This document shows, one piece after another, positions 1 to 8,926 of a stretch of 64,000 bases of DNA (positions are counted from its first letter, which is position 1; every line of letters starts with the position of its first letter). The translations under genes and the position numbers were made by a program. Origin of the DNA: JAXLYE01 sp046351595 (lineage in GTDB: Bacteria > Myxococcota_A > Polyangia > Palsa-1104 > JAEUJZ01); contig JAXLYE010000002.1 in NCBI GenBank assembly GCA_046351595.1, positions 1,561,102 to 1,625,101 of the forward strand, given 5' to 3'. A model generated the notes under the pieces. It was not told the origin of the DNA, searched no databases, and saw only the letters and a program-made list of their open reading frames with translations.

Positions 1-1143
1 GTGTTCGCCAGCGACGGGGTGTGCGAGGGCGGCAAGCTCCTCATCGCGCCCGCGTACGACACCCGCGACAAGATCAAGCAGGTGATCGACGCGACCAAGC
101 CCGTGTCGTCGACGCCGACCTCGCCGACGATCGAGAACCTGCGCCACGAGGCGGCGCTGCGCGATCCGTCGCGGCAGCAGTACCTGCTGCTGCTCACCGA
201 CGGAGAGCCGAACTGCACGATGGACGAGCCGAGCCTGACGTACGAGGCGCTGCGCGCGGCCCGCCTGCAGAGCCCGTCGATCAAGACGTTCGTCCTCGGC
301 CTGGGCGCGCTGCCGGCGGCGTCGACGCTGATCATGGACAAGATGGCCGAGGCCGGCGGCACCGCGGTCACCGGCGGCGCGCACGCCTACTACACCGCCG
401 AGGATCTGCCGTCGCTCAAGGCGGCGCTGGCCAGGATCCTGGCGGTGGTGACGGGCGAGTTCGCCAGCGCCTGCGACGACAGCTGCTACGCCGCGGACAT
501 CGGCTGCAAGGCCCCGGGCGAGACCTGCATCCGCGGCAGCTGCCGGCCAAACCCCTGCGCGGGCGTCACCTGCGACGCCGGCCAGTACTGCTACACCGAC
601 GGCGTGAGCCCGGCCCGCTGCGTGGCGGCGTGCGCGTCGGCCTGCCCCCGCTATACGCGCTGCGAGCTCGGGCGCTGCGTCGAGTCGGCGTGCCCGACGG
701 CGTGCGCCGCCGGCCTGGTCTGCGACAACGACACCGGGCGCTGCGAGCCGGACCCGCTGTGCCCGAGCAACCCGTCGCCCCTGCAGCGGTGCCACCCGCC
801 GTCGCTGTGCCAGCGCGGCGAGTGCGTCGACGATCCGTGCCGCTTCATAAGCTGTCCGGCCGGCACCCGCTGCCTGCCCGGCAGCGGCAGCTGCGAGTGG
901 GCGCCGCCGGCCGCGCAGCTGGACATGGGCGCGAGCGGCAAGACCGAGGGCGAGGTCTGGCACAACGGCGGCTGCGCGGTGCCGCCGCAGGGTCCGGGCG
1001 GCGCGCGCGGCGACCTGTCACGCCCGGGCCTGGCGGAGCAAGCGGGTCCGGTCGGTCCGGCTGGGCTGGCCGGGCTGGCCGCGCTGCTCGCATCGCTGGG
1101 GCTTTTGCTGCTGCGCCGCCCCCTGCGGTCGCTGCAGCGCTGA
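1..1143 (+). CDS. VWA-domain, Cys-rich surface protein, 3' part
   Basis: The frame is open from the first base, so the true start lies upstream. The visible N-terminal part is the second half of a von Willebrand factor A domain; residues around 60-72 read LLLLTDGEPN, a beta strand followed by a metal-site DGxxN motif. From about residue 155 a Cys-rich tail follows with repeated C-x(3-6)-C and GxxC patterns resembling EGF-like or low-complexity myxobacterial surface repeats. The C-terminus (about residues 340-380) is Gly/Pro/Ala-rich, then one hydrophobic segment, then RRPLRSLQR. This is the architecture of MYXO-CTERM-type sorting tails, though the canonical Cys-Gly signature is not clear. Expected to be exported and surface-attached. 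The ligand is unknown. Confidence 0.75.
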   Translation: MFASDGVCEGGKLLIAPAYDTRDKIKQVIDATKPVSSTPTSPTIENLRHEAALRDPSRQQYLLLLTDGEPNCTMDEPSLTYEALRAARLQSPSIKTFVLGLGALPAASTLIMDKMAEAGGTAVTGGAHAYYTAEDLPSLKAALARILAVVTGEFASACDDSCYAADIGCKAPGETCIRGSCRPNPCAGVTCDAGQYCYTDGVSPARCVAACASACPRYTRCELGRCVESACPTACAAGLVCDNDTGRCEPDPLCPSNPSPLQRCHPPSLCQRGECVDDPCRFISCPAGTRCLPGSGSCEWAPPAAQLDMGASGKTEGEVWHNGGCAVPPQGPGGARGDLSRPGLAEQAGPVGPAGLAGLAALLASLGLLLLRRPLRSLQR

Positions 1144-1248
1144 GCCTTGCGGCCTTGCGGTCCTGTGGCCTGTCGCCCTGCCGGCGCCCAGCCGCCGCGG
1201 CGCCCCCCGGCCTGAGCCCAAAGGATTGAGATCCACGAGCGTCGGCGA

Positions 1249-1254
1249 TACTAT
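1249..1254 (+). promoter_or_regulatory. -10 box TACTAT, leaderless start
   Basis: TACTAT lies 7 nt before the ATG at 1262 and there is no Shine-Dalgarno sequence between them. It is one of ten such boxes in this window. Confidence 0.5.
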
Positions 1255-1261
1255 CGCGATC

Positions 1262-1525
1262 ATGGCGCTGATCGACAAACCCGAGCGGGCCCGCCAGTTG
1301 GCCCGCGCAATCGCCTCCGACCTCACCCTCTACCACGAGAAGGAGATCGTCGAGGGCATCGAGAACGACAACCTCTTCGACGTCATGCACGACCACATCG
1401 AGGAGGGGCGGACGCTGTTCAAGTCGCGCGTCGCGCCCGAGATCTTCGAGCTGGGCCTGTTCGATCGGGCCATCGTTGACGTGATGCTCAAGTCCAAGGG
1501 GCATGTAAAGTCCCGCATCTGGTGA
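1262..1525 (+). CDS. small conserved-type protein of unknown function (87 aa)
   Basis: No family recognised. The protein is small, soluble and charged, starting MALIDKPERARQLARAIASD. I chose the ATG at 1262 rather than an upstream TTG at 1226 because a TACTAT box sits 7 nt before it. The stop codon overlaps the GTG start of the next gene in a GTGA tetranucleotide, so the two are translationally coupled. It heads an apparent four-gene run with the pseudouridine synthase, PgeF-like protein and a membrane-anchored protein. There is no signal peptide or membrane segment. Confidence 0.75.
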   Translation: MALIDKPERARQLARAIASDLTLYHEKEIVEGIENDNLFDVMHDHIEEGRTLFKSRVAPEIFELGLFDRAIVDVMLKSKGHVKSRIW

Positions 1526-2664
1526 CCCAAGAACCCCCCGTCCGCATCCACGAGTTCATCGTTCCCGAGTCGGCGGCCGGCCAGCGGCTGGACGTGTTCC
1601 TCGCGCAGCAGGGGCTGCCGTACTCGCGCTCGCAGCTCACCCGCCGCATCACCTGTGGCGAGGTGCGCGTCGACGGCTCCGCGACGGACCGTCCGGGCCT
1701 GCGCCTGCGCGCCGGCCAGCGCCTGCGCTTCACCCCGCCGCCGCCGCTGCCCGTCGAGGATCCGGCCGAGGACATCCCGCTCGACGTGCTGTTCGAGGAC
1801 CGCCACCTCATCGTCGTGAACAAGCCGGCGGGCCTGGTCGTGCACCCGGCGCCCGGTCACCTGCGCGGCACGCTGGTGAACGCGCTGCTGTTCCGCTGCG
1901 GGCCGCTGCCGGTGCCGCCGCCGTTTGTGCCCGGGGAGCGCGACTCGGACGAGGATCTAGACGACGAGAGCGACGACGCGGGAGAGGCAGCGGCGGAGGT
2001 CCCGGGCCTGGATCCCGGCCTGTCGATCGGCCTGTCCATTGGCGGCGAGCGCCGGCCGGGCATCGTGCACCGCCTGGACCAGGGCACCTCGGGCGTCATC
2101 GTCTGCGCCAAGGACGAGCCGACGCTGGTCGGGCTGCAGGCGCAGTTCGCGGTCCACTCGATCGCCCGCCGCTACGTCGCGCTCGTCGAGGGCGTGCTGC
2201 CCGAGCGCGGCACCTTCACGACGCGCTACGGCCGCCACCCGCGTGACCGCAAGCGCTTCACCGCGCGATCGGGCAAAAAGCGCGCGGTCACCCACTACAC
2301 CGTGCTCGAGCGGCTGGCCGGCGCGACGCTGGTCGAGGTGCAGCTGGAAACCGGGCGCACGCACCAGATCCGCGTCCACTTCAGCGAGGCCGGGCACCCC
2401 CTGCTCGGCGACCCCTTATACGGCCGGCCGCCGCGCGCGCCCGAGGTGCGGCGGGTCGCGGCGGGCCTCAACAACCAGGCGCTGCACGCGCGGCTGCTCG
2501 GCTTCGTGCACCCGATGAGCGGCGAGCCGCTGACGTTCACCGCGCCGCCGCCGCCGGAGTTCCTGCAGGCGCTGTTGGCGCTGCGCCCGGCGCGGCCCGG
2601 GCTCGACGCGGCGACCGCGAGCGCGGGGTGCAGCGGCCGGCTGCCCTGGGAGATTCCGGCATGA
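1522..2664 (+). CDS. RluA/RluD-family 23S rRNA pseudouridine synthase
   Basis: Isomerises uridine to pseudouridine in large-subunit rRNA; the exact target is not determinable. Residues about 8-80 form an S4 RNA-binding domain (GQRLDVFLAQ, then RSQLTRRI). The catalytic domain follows, with VVNKPAGLVVHP and the motif HRLDQGTSG, whose Asp (residue 186, codon 2077-2079) is the family nucleophile, and the C-terminal GRTHQIRVH. The GTG start overlaps the upstream stop by 4 nt. Unusual: an acidic, low-complexity insertion at about residues 138-172 (SDEDLDDESDD and following) lies between the first catalytic-domain strand and the HRLD motif, making the protein longer (380 aa) than the usual 300-325. 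Confidence 0.93.
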   Translation: MTQEPPVRIHEFIVPESAAGQRLDVFLAQQGLPYSRSQLTRRITCGEVRVDGSATDRPGLRLRAGQRLRFTPPPPLPVEDPAEDIPLDVLFEDRHLIVVNKPAGLVVHPAPGHLRGTLVNALLFRCGPLPVPPPFVPGERDSDEDLDDESDDAGEAAAEVPGLDPGLSIGLSIGGERRPGIVHRLDQGTSGVIVCAKDEPTLVGLQAQFAVHSIARRYVALVEGVLPERGTFTTRYGRHPRDRKRFTARSGKKRAVTHYTVLERLAGATLVEVQLETGRTHQIRVHFSEAGHPLLGDPLYGRPPRAPEVRRVAAGLNNQALHARLLGFVHPMSGEPLTFTAPPPPEFLQALLALRPARPGLDAATASAGCSGRLPWEIPA

Positions 2665-2670
2665 TAGACT
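2665..2670 (+). promoter_or_regulatory. -10 box TAGACT, leaderless start
   Basis: TAGACT lies 8 nt before the ATG at 2679, straddling the stop of the upstream gene. An identical TAGACTGCC string precedes aspS at the same spacing. Confidence 0.5.
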
Positions 2671-2678
2671 GCCCTCGG

Positions 2679-3548
2679 ATGCACAAGGCGCAGCCGGTTT
2701 CCGACGTGTCCGCAGGCATCCCCGGTGAGCTCCGGGGCGAGGGCCGCGGCGAGCACGCGGCTCCGGCCGGCTGGTACGAGGGGACGGCGAGCCCGCGCCT
2801 CTTGCGCTCGGCGCTGCTCAGCCGGCTCGGCGTGCGCCACGGCTTCACCACGCGCCGCGGCGGCGCCTCGCGCGGGCCCTTCGCCTCGCTGAACCTGGGC
2901 GAGAGCTGGGGCGACGAGCCGGCCGCCGTGGCCGCGAACCTGCAGCACGTCGCCGACGAGGCGGGCTTTGATCCGGCGCGGCTGTGCCAGGTCCGCCAGG
3001 TGCACGGCCGCGACGTGCTCACGCTCACCGCGCCCGAGCGCCGGCGGCGCGAGGCCGACGGCATGGCCACGGTGTCCGAGCTGGCGCTCGGCGTGATGTC
3101 GGCGGACTGCGTGAGCCTGCTGCTCGGCGACGGCGAAGGCCGGGTCGCGGCGGCGCACGCGGGCTGGCGCGGCACCGTCTGTGGCATCGCCACCGAGGCG
3201 GTGGCCGCGCTGGTCGCGCTCGGCGCCCGCCCTTCGTCGCTGCGCGCCGCCATGGCGCCGTCCATCGGGCCGTGCTGCTTCGAGGTCCAGGCCGACGTCG
3301 CGGCGCAGTTCGCGGCGGTCGTGCCCGACTCCGTCGAGCCGCGCGGCGGCCGCACCTACGTCAACCTGTGGCGGACCAACCGCGCGCTGCTCGTGCGCGC
3401 GGGCCTTGCGCCCGAGCACATCGAGCTCGATCCGCCGTGCACGTGCTGTGACGCCGAGCGCTTCTACTCGTACCGTCGCGACGGCGCCCGGCAAGGCGGG
3501 CCGCTGCTCGGTCAGCACCTGGCTTTCATCTGCGGAGGCAACTCGTGA
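2679..3548 (+). CDS. pgeF: PgeF/YfiH-type multicopper-oxidase-fold protein (LACC1 family)
   Basis: Members of this family act as purine nucleoside-metabolising enzymes and as a peptidoglycan-editing factor that limits misincorporation of L-Ser. The family's metal-site residues are all present: His in RQVHGRD, Cys in MSADCVSLL and His in AAHAGWRGT. PCTCC near residue 255 and the terminal G-QHLAFI are also typical. I prefer the ATG at 2679 over the in-frame ATG at 2661 because the TAGACT box lies 8 nt upstream of it and the ATG at 2661 would fall just before the box. The N-terminal 40 residues are non-conserved and low complexity. The stop overlaps the next gene's GTG in GTGA. Confidence 0.88.
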   Translation: MHKAQPVSDVSAGIPGELRGEGRGEHAAPAGWYEGTASPRLLRSALLSRLGVRHGFTTRRGGASRGPFASLNLGESWGDEPAAVAANLQHVADEAGFDPARLCQVRQVHGRDVLTLTAPERRRREADGMATVSELALGVMSADCVSLLLGDGEGRVAAAHAGWRGTVCGIATEAVAALVALGARPSSLRAAMAPSIGPCCFEVQADVAAQFAAVVPDSVEPRGGRTYVNLWRTNRALLVRAGLAPEHIELDPPCTCCDAERFYSYRRDGARQGGPLLGQHLAFICGGNS

Positions 3549-4411
3549 CGGCAGGAAAGAAGTGGCTTGGGCTGCTCGCGCTCCAGGCCGGGCTCCTCGG
3601 CGCCGCGTACGGCGGCGGCGTCTATCAGCAGTGGCAGCAGCGCCAGGCCGCCGAGGCCAAGCTCAAGGTCGCCGACGAGAAGCTGGCCAAGGCGCAGGAA
3701 GAGGGGCGGACGGCGCTGTACGCCAGCCGCGGCCGGGCCCTGTTCCTGGAGGCCGCGCTGGCGGTGCGCTTCGGCAACTACGCGATGGCGTTCGAGCGCT
3801 CGGTGCGGGCCAGCGCCCTCGCGAACCGGCTCGGCGTCTCGCTGGACAAGGAGATGGGCGAGCTGAACCCGCTCCTGGTGGCGCAGCGGCCCGAGGCGGT
3901 GGAGAAGCTCTTGCGCCTCGCCGACCGCATCGAGTCGCCGCCGCCGCCGCCCGACACGCCCGCGGTGGCCCACCCGCCGGCCGCCGCGCCCAAGGCCGCG
4001 GGCGTGCCGACCGCGACGCCGACGCCGGCCCCGGCCGCGGGCCTGGCCCCGGGCACGACCGCGCCGCCGGCCGCTGCACCGATCCCGAGCGCGGCCACCG
4101 GCACCGCAGCCTCGATGGGGAGCGCCGGCGCGCCCGTCGCTGCACCGCCGTCCCCGCCGGCCGCTGCCGCCGCGCCCAACCTGGCCGAGGGGCGGACCGC
4201 CCTGCTCGGGGCCAAGGAGCTCCTGATCCTGGGGGCCGAGCCGGCGCAGATCGTCAGCAAGCTGGCGCACGCGCAGGTCATGCTCGACGAGGCCGGGCGC
4301 ACCGAGCTCGACGAGCCGATCGGCGGCGCGATCAAGGCCGTGCGCGCCCGCGACGAGGCCAAGGCGCGCGCCGCGATCGACGGCGCCCTGACCCAGCTGC
4401 GCGGGCCGTAA
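3545..4411 (+). CDS. membrane-anchored protein of unknown function with Pro/Ala linker
   Basis: Not recognised. The GTG start overlaps the pgeF stop (GTGA). Residues about 7-26 form one hydrophobic helix (LGLLALQAGLLGAAYGGGVY), followed by a Gln/Ala/Lys-rich coiled coil (about 28-55) and a helical domain to about residue 135. Then comes a long disordered Pro/Ala/Thr linker (about 140-215) and a C-terminal helical domain of about 70 residues. The layout suggests a single-pass envelope protein with two domains joined by a flexible tether. Position at the end of the operon gives no clear functional link. Confidence 0.72.
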   Translation: MTAGKKWLGLLALQAGLLGAAYGGGVYQQWQQRQAAEAKLKVADEKLAKAQEEGRTALYASRGRALFLEAALAVRFGNYAMAFERSVRASALANRLGVSLDKEMGELNPLLVAQRPEAVEKLLRLADRIESPPPPPDTPAVAHPPAAAPKAAGVPTATPTPAPAAGLAPGTTAPPAAAPIPSAATGTAASMGSAGAPVAAPPSPPAAAAAPNLAEGRTALLGAKELLILGAEPAQIVSKLAHAQVMLDEAGRTELDEPIGGAIKAVRARDEAKARAAIDGALTQLRGP

Positions 4412-4595
4412 GGCGAGCGACCCGACCGGCCGCGGGCGGCGCCGACGGCCAAGCGGCTGCGTGCATCCGCCGCCGTCGGGTGTCCGCGCGGCGCTCCGGG
4501 CAGGTACCGCAAGCGCCCGGGACGCCTCGGCGTGCCGGTTGGCCGGCGCGGGCCGTTCTCAGCGTGGCGATGTGCTGCTAGGCTGACGCTCGCTG

Positions 4596-5558
4596 ATGCC
4601 CAAGCGCTACGATCTTCAGCGCCGCAAGCTGCGCCGCCTGATGACGCTGGTGGCGATCTTTGCGTTCACGCCGAGCGCCCTGCTGCTCACCGTCGGTGTG
4701 CTCATCCTCGTGCTCGGGCACGCGACGCGCGACCTGGTCTTCGGCGTGCTGACGCTGAGCCTGACCGCGACGCTGCTCGGCGGCGTGGCTGCGACCGTCC
4801 TGTACGTGCGGCGCGAGTCGAGCGTGGCGCAGCTGCAGACCGAGTTCGTCAACAAGGTCAGCCACGACCTGCGCACGCCGCTGACCTCGATCCGGCTGTT
4901 CGTCGAGACGCTGCAGGGAGGGCGGCTGCGCGACCCCGAGAAGATCCAGCAGGCGCTCGACACCATCGCCGCCGAGACCTCGCGGCTGTCGGCGATGATC
5001 GACCGGCTGCTCGGCTGGGCGCGCATGGAGGCCGGGCGCCGCGTCTACCGCCTGGAGGAGGCCTCGCCGCGGGCCGTGGTCGAGGCGGCGCTGCAGGCGT
5101 TCCGGCCGCAGCTGCTCACCGCCGACGTCAAGCTGAGCATCGAGGTCCCCGAAGAGGCCGAGCTGCCGCGGGTGCGCGTCGACCTGCCGGCCCTGCAGGA
5201 GGCGCTCTTGAACCTCTTGCAGAACGCCTTCCACTACACCGGCTCGCACAAGGTCATCGGCGTGCGCTGCTACCGCAAGGAGCGCGGCGTCGCCATCGCG
5301 ATCAGCGACAACGGGCCCGGCATCCCCAAGACCGAGCACCGGCGCATCTTCGAGAAGTTCTACCGCCTGACGCGCGACGATCTGCCGCGGCAGCCGCCGG
5401 GCTCGGGGCTGGGCCTGTCGATGGTCTACCACATCGTCAGCGCCCACGGCGGCACCGTGTCCGTCGACAGCGAGCTGGGACACGGCGCGACCTTCACGGT
5501 CACGCTGCCGAGCGCCGAGCTGAGCCGCAGCCTGCCCGCGCCGTCCGAGGGAGGATAG
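4596..5558 (+). CDS. sensor histidine kinase (two N-terminal TM helices)
   Basis: Autophosphorylating sensor kinase partnering the regulator 10 bp downstream. Two adjacent hydrophobic segments (about residues 16-42 and 46-70) leave almost no periplasmic loop, so it probably senses within the membrane or through a partner. The HisKA domain carries VNKVSHDLRTPLTS with the phospho-accepting His at residue 90. The HATPase domain shows the N box (LLNLLQNAFHYT), G1 (ISDNGPGIP) and G2 (GSGLGLSMV). There is no HAMP or PAS domain. The gene begins a transcription unit after a 184-bp gap; a TAGGCT box lies 11 nt before the ATG. Confidence 0.93.
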   Translation: MPKRYDLQRRKLRRLMTLVAIFAFTPSALLLTVGVLILVLGHATRDLVFGVLTLSLTATLLGGVAATVLYVRRESSVAQLQTEFVNKVSHDLRTPLTSIRLFVETLQGGRLRDPEKIQQALDTIAAETSRLSAMIDRLLGWARMEAGRRVYRLEEASPRAVVEAALQAFRPQLLTADVKLSIEVPEEAELPRVRVDLPALQEALLNLLQNAFHYTGSHKVIGVRCYRKERGVAIAISDNGPGIPKTEHRRIFEKFYRLTRDDLPRQPPGSGLGLSMVYHIVSAHGGTVSVDSELGHGATFTVTLPSAELSRSLPAPSEGG

Positions 5559-5568
5559 GAGACCCAGC

Positions 5569-6261
5569 GTGCCTGCCGAAACCATCCTTGTCGTCGAGGA
5601 CGATGCCGCCATCCGGCGCGGCCTGCAGCTCAACCTGAGCCTCGAGGGCTACCGCGTGCTGTGCGCCGAGGACGGCGAGGAGGGGCGGCGCCTGGCGCTG
5701 AGCGACGCGCCGGACCTCTTGCTGATCGACCTGATGCTGCCGCTGTTGCAGGGGATCGACCTCATCCGCGAGCTGCGCCAGGCCGACGTGCAGGTGCCGT
5801 TCCTGGTGCTGTCGGCCAAGGACCAGGAGGCCGACAAGGTGCTGGCGCTGTCGATCGGCGCCGACGACTACATCACCAAGCCGTTCGGGCTGGCCGAGCT
5901 TCTGGCGCGGGTGCGGGCGGCGCTGCGGCGCGGCCGTCGCAGCCTGTGGCAGGGGGCGGCCCCGCCGCGCGCCGCGCAGGGCACGCGCATCCTCCTCGAC
6001 CTCGCCGGGCGCCGCCTGCTCGTCGACGGCAACGAGGTCGAAACCACGGCCAAGGAGTTCGATCTCTTGCGCTTGTTCATCCAGCACCCCGGCCAGGTGC
6101 TGACGCGCGAGCAGATCATGGAGCGCATCTGGGGCGAGCACTTCGGTCTGCGCACCATCGACAACTTCATCGCCCGCCTGCGCAGCAAGATCGAGCTCAA
6201 CCCCGACGCGCCGGTGCACCTGGAGACCGTGCGCGGCGTCGGCTACCGCTTCAAGCCGTAG
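5569..6261 (+). CDS. OmpR/PhoB-family response regulator
   Basis: DNA-binding output partner of the kinase just upstream. The receiver domain (residues 1-120) has the acidic pair EDD, phospho-acceptor Asp54 in LLLIDLMLPL, and the conserved Lys in YITKPFG. The C-terminal winged helix (about 135-228) has TAKEFDLLRLF, the recognition helix region and the terminal VRGVGYRFKP typical of the OmpR/PhoB group. The GTG start at 5569 is supported by AGGAG 7 nt upstream. The target genes are not evident; the lipoprotein gene that follows is separated by 233 bp. Confidence 0.94.
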   Translation: MPAETILVVEDDAAIRRGLQLNLSLEGYRVLCAEDGEEGRRLALSDAPDLLLIDLMLPLLQGIDLIRELRQADVQVPFLVLSAKDQEADKVLALSIGADDYITKPFGLAELLARVRAALRRGRRSLWQGAAPPRAAQGTRILLDLAGRRLLVDGNEVETTAKEFDLLRLFIQHPGQVLTREQIMERIWGEHFGLRTIDNFIARLRSKIELNPDAPVHLETVRGVGYRFKP

Positions 6262-6494
6262 GGCCGGTCGCCGGCCCGGGCGGCGGCCCGGGGTGATCAC
6301 CAGGGGCCGAGGGCGGGGTGGGCCCTGGGATGAGGATCACCCAGCGGGCAAAAAGTGGCGGCGGCAACGAAGGCCGGGGCCGTTTGCTCGTCCTACGCCG
6401 TATCCGCGCTCACTTCGGCGGGGTGCGCAGATAATGGAGAGGGGCCGCGGTCCATCCCGATCGGACCACCGCGACCCAAGGAAAGGAGCACAGC

Positions 6495-7190
6495 ATGAGG
6501 ACCCTTGTTCTTTCTGCCTTGGCGCTCTCGCTGGTTGGCGTCTCCGGCTGCGGCCGGCACCGCTGCGATGGCTACAACTACCAGTGCCCGACCACGTACA
6601 CGCCGACCCCGGGGCAGCCGCCGATCAGCGACCCCAACACCTTCGTGATCGACGCGGGCGCCGCGATCGAGCTGCCGCAGGCGACGCTCGGCATCACCAC
6701 CAACGGCCGTGACTGGGTGCTCGCCTGGCAGGGCGACGCGTACCCGCGGCAGTTCCACGGCGCCATCACCTGCGCGGTCGGCTGCGTGATCACCGGCGCC
6801 CGCTACGACAACCCGGGGCCGGGCGACACCGCGGTGGTGACCGCCCAGAACCAGCTCCAGTTCACCGGCTACACCGACGCGATCGCGCCGCAGAACCTGG
6901 TCTTCTCGGCGACCGGCCAGCCCATGACCTTCGACCTGTACATCGAGAACACGCCGGCCGTCGGCCGCGTCGTATTCCCGTCGCAGGGCTACCTGGCCAC
7001 GACCGACGCGATGCCGTTCTCGCTGATCAGCAGCAACGCCACCGCCTTCAGCAAGAAGATCGACAAGGCGCCGCAGTTCGTGCCGAAGCCGCCCGAGGAC
7101 GGCCAGGCCGAGCACATCATCACCGTTCGCGCCCCGACGCCAAAGACGGAGGCAGGTACCCAGGAGCAGGGCTCGGGCGCGGCGCAGTAG
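6495..7190 (+). CDS. lipoprotein of unknown function
   Basis: A type II signal peptide is clear: MRTLVLSALALSLVGVSGC with lipobox VSGC at residues 16-19, so the mature protein is lipid-anchored at Cys19. An excellent ribosome site (AAGGAAAGGAGC) precedes the ATG. The mature part is beta-rich with many short hydrophobic strands and a Pro/Thr-rich N-terminus. No catalytic motif is seen. The C-terminus is charged and low complexity (KTEAGTQEQGSG), and the last 71 bp overlap the end of the convergent transporter gene. Confidence 0.78.
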   Translation: MRTLVLSALALSLVGVSGCGRHRCDGYNYQCPTTYTPTPGQPPISDPNTFVIDAGAAIELPQATLGITTNGRDWVLAWQGDAYPRQFHGAITCAVGCVITGARYDNPGPGDTAVVTAQNQLQFTGYTDAIAPQNLVFSATGQPMTFDLYIENTPAVGRVVFPSQGYLATTDAMPFSLISSNATAFSKKIDKAPQFVPKPPEDGQAEHIITVRAPTPKTEAGTQEQGSGAAQ

Positions 7191-8769
7191 CCGCCCCGTG
7201 CGCGCTGCGCCCAGGCAGCGCGTGCCACAGCCGCGAGATGATGATCGCCCCCAGCACCGCGAAGACCAGCGGCATCAGCGGCCAGACCTCAAACTCGGCC
7301 CCGGGCAGGCCCGCGACCTTGTAGCGGTCGAGGAGCCGCCCCATCACCTGGCTGACGATCGCGCCGGCCAGGTACTGCGCGCCGTCGAACAGCCCGGCCG
7401 CCGTCGCCACCGCCTTGCGCCCGCCGAAGTCCATCGACGCCGCGCCGCCGACCAGCGAGTGCGCGCTCTGCACGAAGAACGAGATCGCCACCAGCACCAG
7501 GCACGCGGCCCACGCCTCGCGCAAAGACGCCCGCAGCAGCAAAAGGCACAGCGCCTGACCGAGGAACGCGAAGAAGATCACCGGCGCCCGCCGCGAGCCG
7601 AACAGCCGATCCGAGGCGTTGCCCGCGGCCAGCCCGCCGAGGATCGCGGCCACCGGCATCGCGATCGAGGCGAAGAACGACGGCGCGAACGACGACAGGA
7701 TCTTCACGCCGAAGACGCCGTCGAGGTAGCGCGGGTACCAGTGGTCGACGGAGTTGCGCACCATGCCGATGCACATCGACGAGAAGGCGATGAGCCACGG
7801 CTCGCGGCGCACGAACACCTTGCGCAGGACGAAGCCGAGCGTCGGCGCGGCGGCCTTTTCTTCCGGGGTCTCGTCGCCGGTGTCGATGTCCTTGAGGTTC
7901 GCCGCGGCCGGCGAGTTCTCGACGCGCGCGAACAGGACCACCCACATGACGACGAGGAACACCGCCGGGATGAAGAAGGCGTACTGCCACGGCAGGAACA
8001 AGAGCGTCATCGGCAGCAGGGTGAACGCCAGCGTGCGGCCGCCCTGGATCATGATGCCGAAGATGCCGGCGAACTTGCCGCGCTCGGAGATGCGGAACCA
8101 GGCGGCGTTGATCTTGACGATCGAGAGCGCGCCGAACGACTGGAAGTAGTGGTTGCAGGCCCACAGCGCCGCGAACATGGCGATGGCGCTTGAGCCCTGC
8201 ATGCCGCCGGCGAGCACCGCCGGAGTGATGATCTGGCCGCCGCTGCCCGTGACCGCGGGCGTGACGATCAAGAGGTGCCCGAGGCCGAACAGCAGGTTGA
8301 AGACCGCGGCGCCGGCCGCGCCGATGAGGATCGCGCGCTTGCCGCCGATGCGATCGGCGAGCGGCCCGTTGAAGAAGACCGCGCAGCCGTAGGTGAACAG
8401 GCCGGCGAAGAGCACCGAGCCGTAGTCCGAGTGGCTCCAGCCGAACTGCCCGGCGACCGCGGCCTGGACGGCGCTGAAGTTGTAGCGGCTCATGTAGAAG
8501 AAGCCGTACATCAGCCCGAGGAAGAACCAGTTCTGGAAGCGGCGCATCCGGAACTCTTGCGAGAGCGGCTCGCTGTCCGGGTGGACCTGGGGCGCCGGAG
8601 TCGGGTACTGCGGAGCCGGTGGTGCGGGGCTCGGCGGGGTGGCTGCGACCGGCGACGGGCTTGGGGCCGCCGACTTTGCGGCGGGGGAGGTCACGGGGGT
8701 CGGCGTCGCTGCAGAGGCGGACGACGACGACGAGCGCGACCTGAGTCCGAGGCGCGGGACGGACGCCAT
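7120..8769 (-). CDS. MFS transporter of the organophosphate:phosphate antiporter type
   Basis: Twelve-helix inner-membrane transporter. The segment MYGFFYMSRYNFSAVQAAV after the first helix and PLADRIGGKRAILIG in loop 2-3 match the GlpT/UhpT/PgtP (OPA) subfamily, which exchanges sugar phosphates or glycerol-3-phosphate for phosphate. Substrate not determinable. The protein is 549 aa, longer than the usual 440-460, because of a Ser/Pro/Ala-rich cytoplasmic N-terminal extension of about 70 residues and a disordered tail of about 30 residues. The ATG at 8769 is the first in frame. It is read convergently with the upstream lipoprotein, overlapping by 71 bp. Confidence 0.88.
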   Translation of the reverse strand: MASVPRLGLRSRSSSSSASAATPTPVTSPAAKSAAPSPSPVAATPPSPAPPAPQYPTPAPQVHPDSEPLSQEFRMRRFQNWFFLGLMYGFFYMSRYNFSAVQAAVAGQFGWSHSDYGSVLFAGLFTYGCAVFFNGPLADRIGGKRAILIGAAGAAVFNLLFGLGHLLIVTPAVTGSGGQIITPAVLAGGMQGSSAIAMFAALWACNHYFQSFGALSIVKINAAWFRISERGKFAGIFGIMIQGGRTLAFTLLPMTLLFLPWQYAFFIPAVFLVVMWVVLFARVENSPAAANLKDIDTGDETPEEKAAAPTLGFVLRKVFVRREPWLIAFSSMCIGMVRNSVDHWYPRYLDGVFGVKILSSFAPSFFASIAMPVAAILGGLAAGNASDRLFGSRRAPVIFFAFLGQALCLLLLRASLREAWAACLVLVAISFFVQSAHSLVGGAASMDFGGRKAVATAAGLFDGAQYLAGAIVSQVMGRLLDRYKVAGLPGAEFEVWPLMPLVFAVLGAIIISRLWHALPGRSAHGAATAPRPSPAPGYLPPSLASGRER

Positions 8770-8891
8770 GGGCTTGCAATAGCACAGCTAAGCCCGCAAA
8801 CGGGTCAAAAAAATTCCCCATTTTCTTCGGCCGCATCGACGGCAACTAGTGCCGGGTCCGCCCCAAGCCGGGGGGCCGCGCGCGTCCAGCC

Positions 8892-8920
8892 TTGACCTTC
8901 GCGCCGCGGCTCACTACCTT
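8892..8920 (+). promoter_or_regulatory. sigma-70-type promoter of the 6S RNA gene
   Basis: TTGACC (8892-8897) and TACCTT (8915-8920) are separated by exactly 17 nt. The predicted start is near 8927, the 5' end of a 180-nt structured transcript. Confidence 0.6.
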
Positions 8921-8926
8921 CATCTC

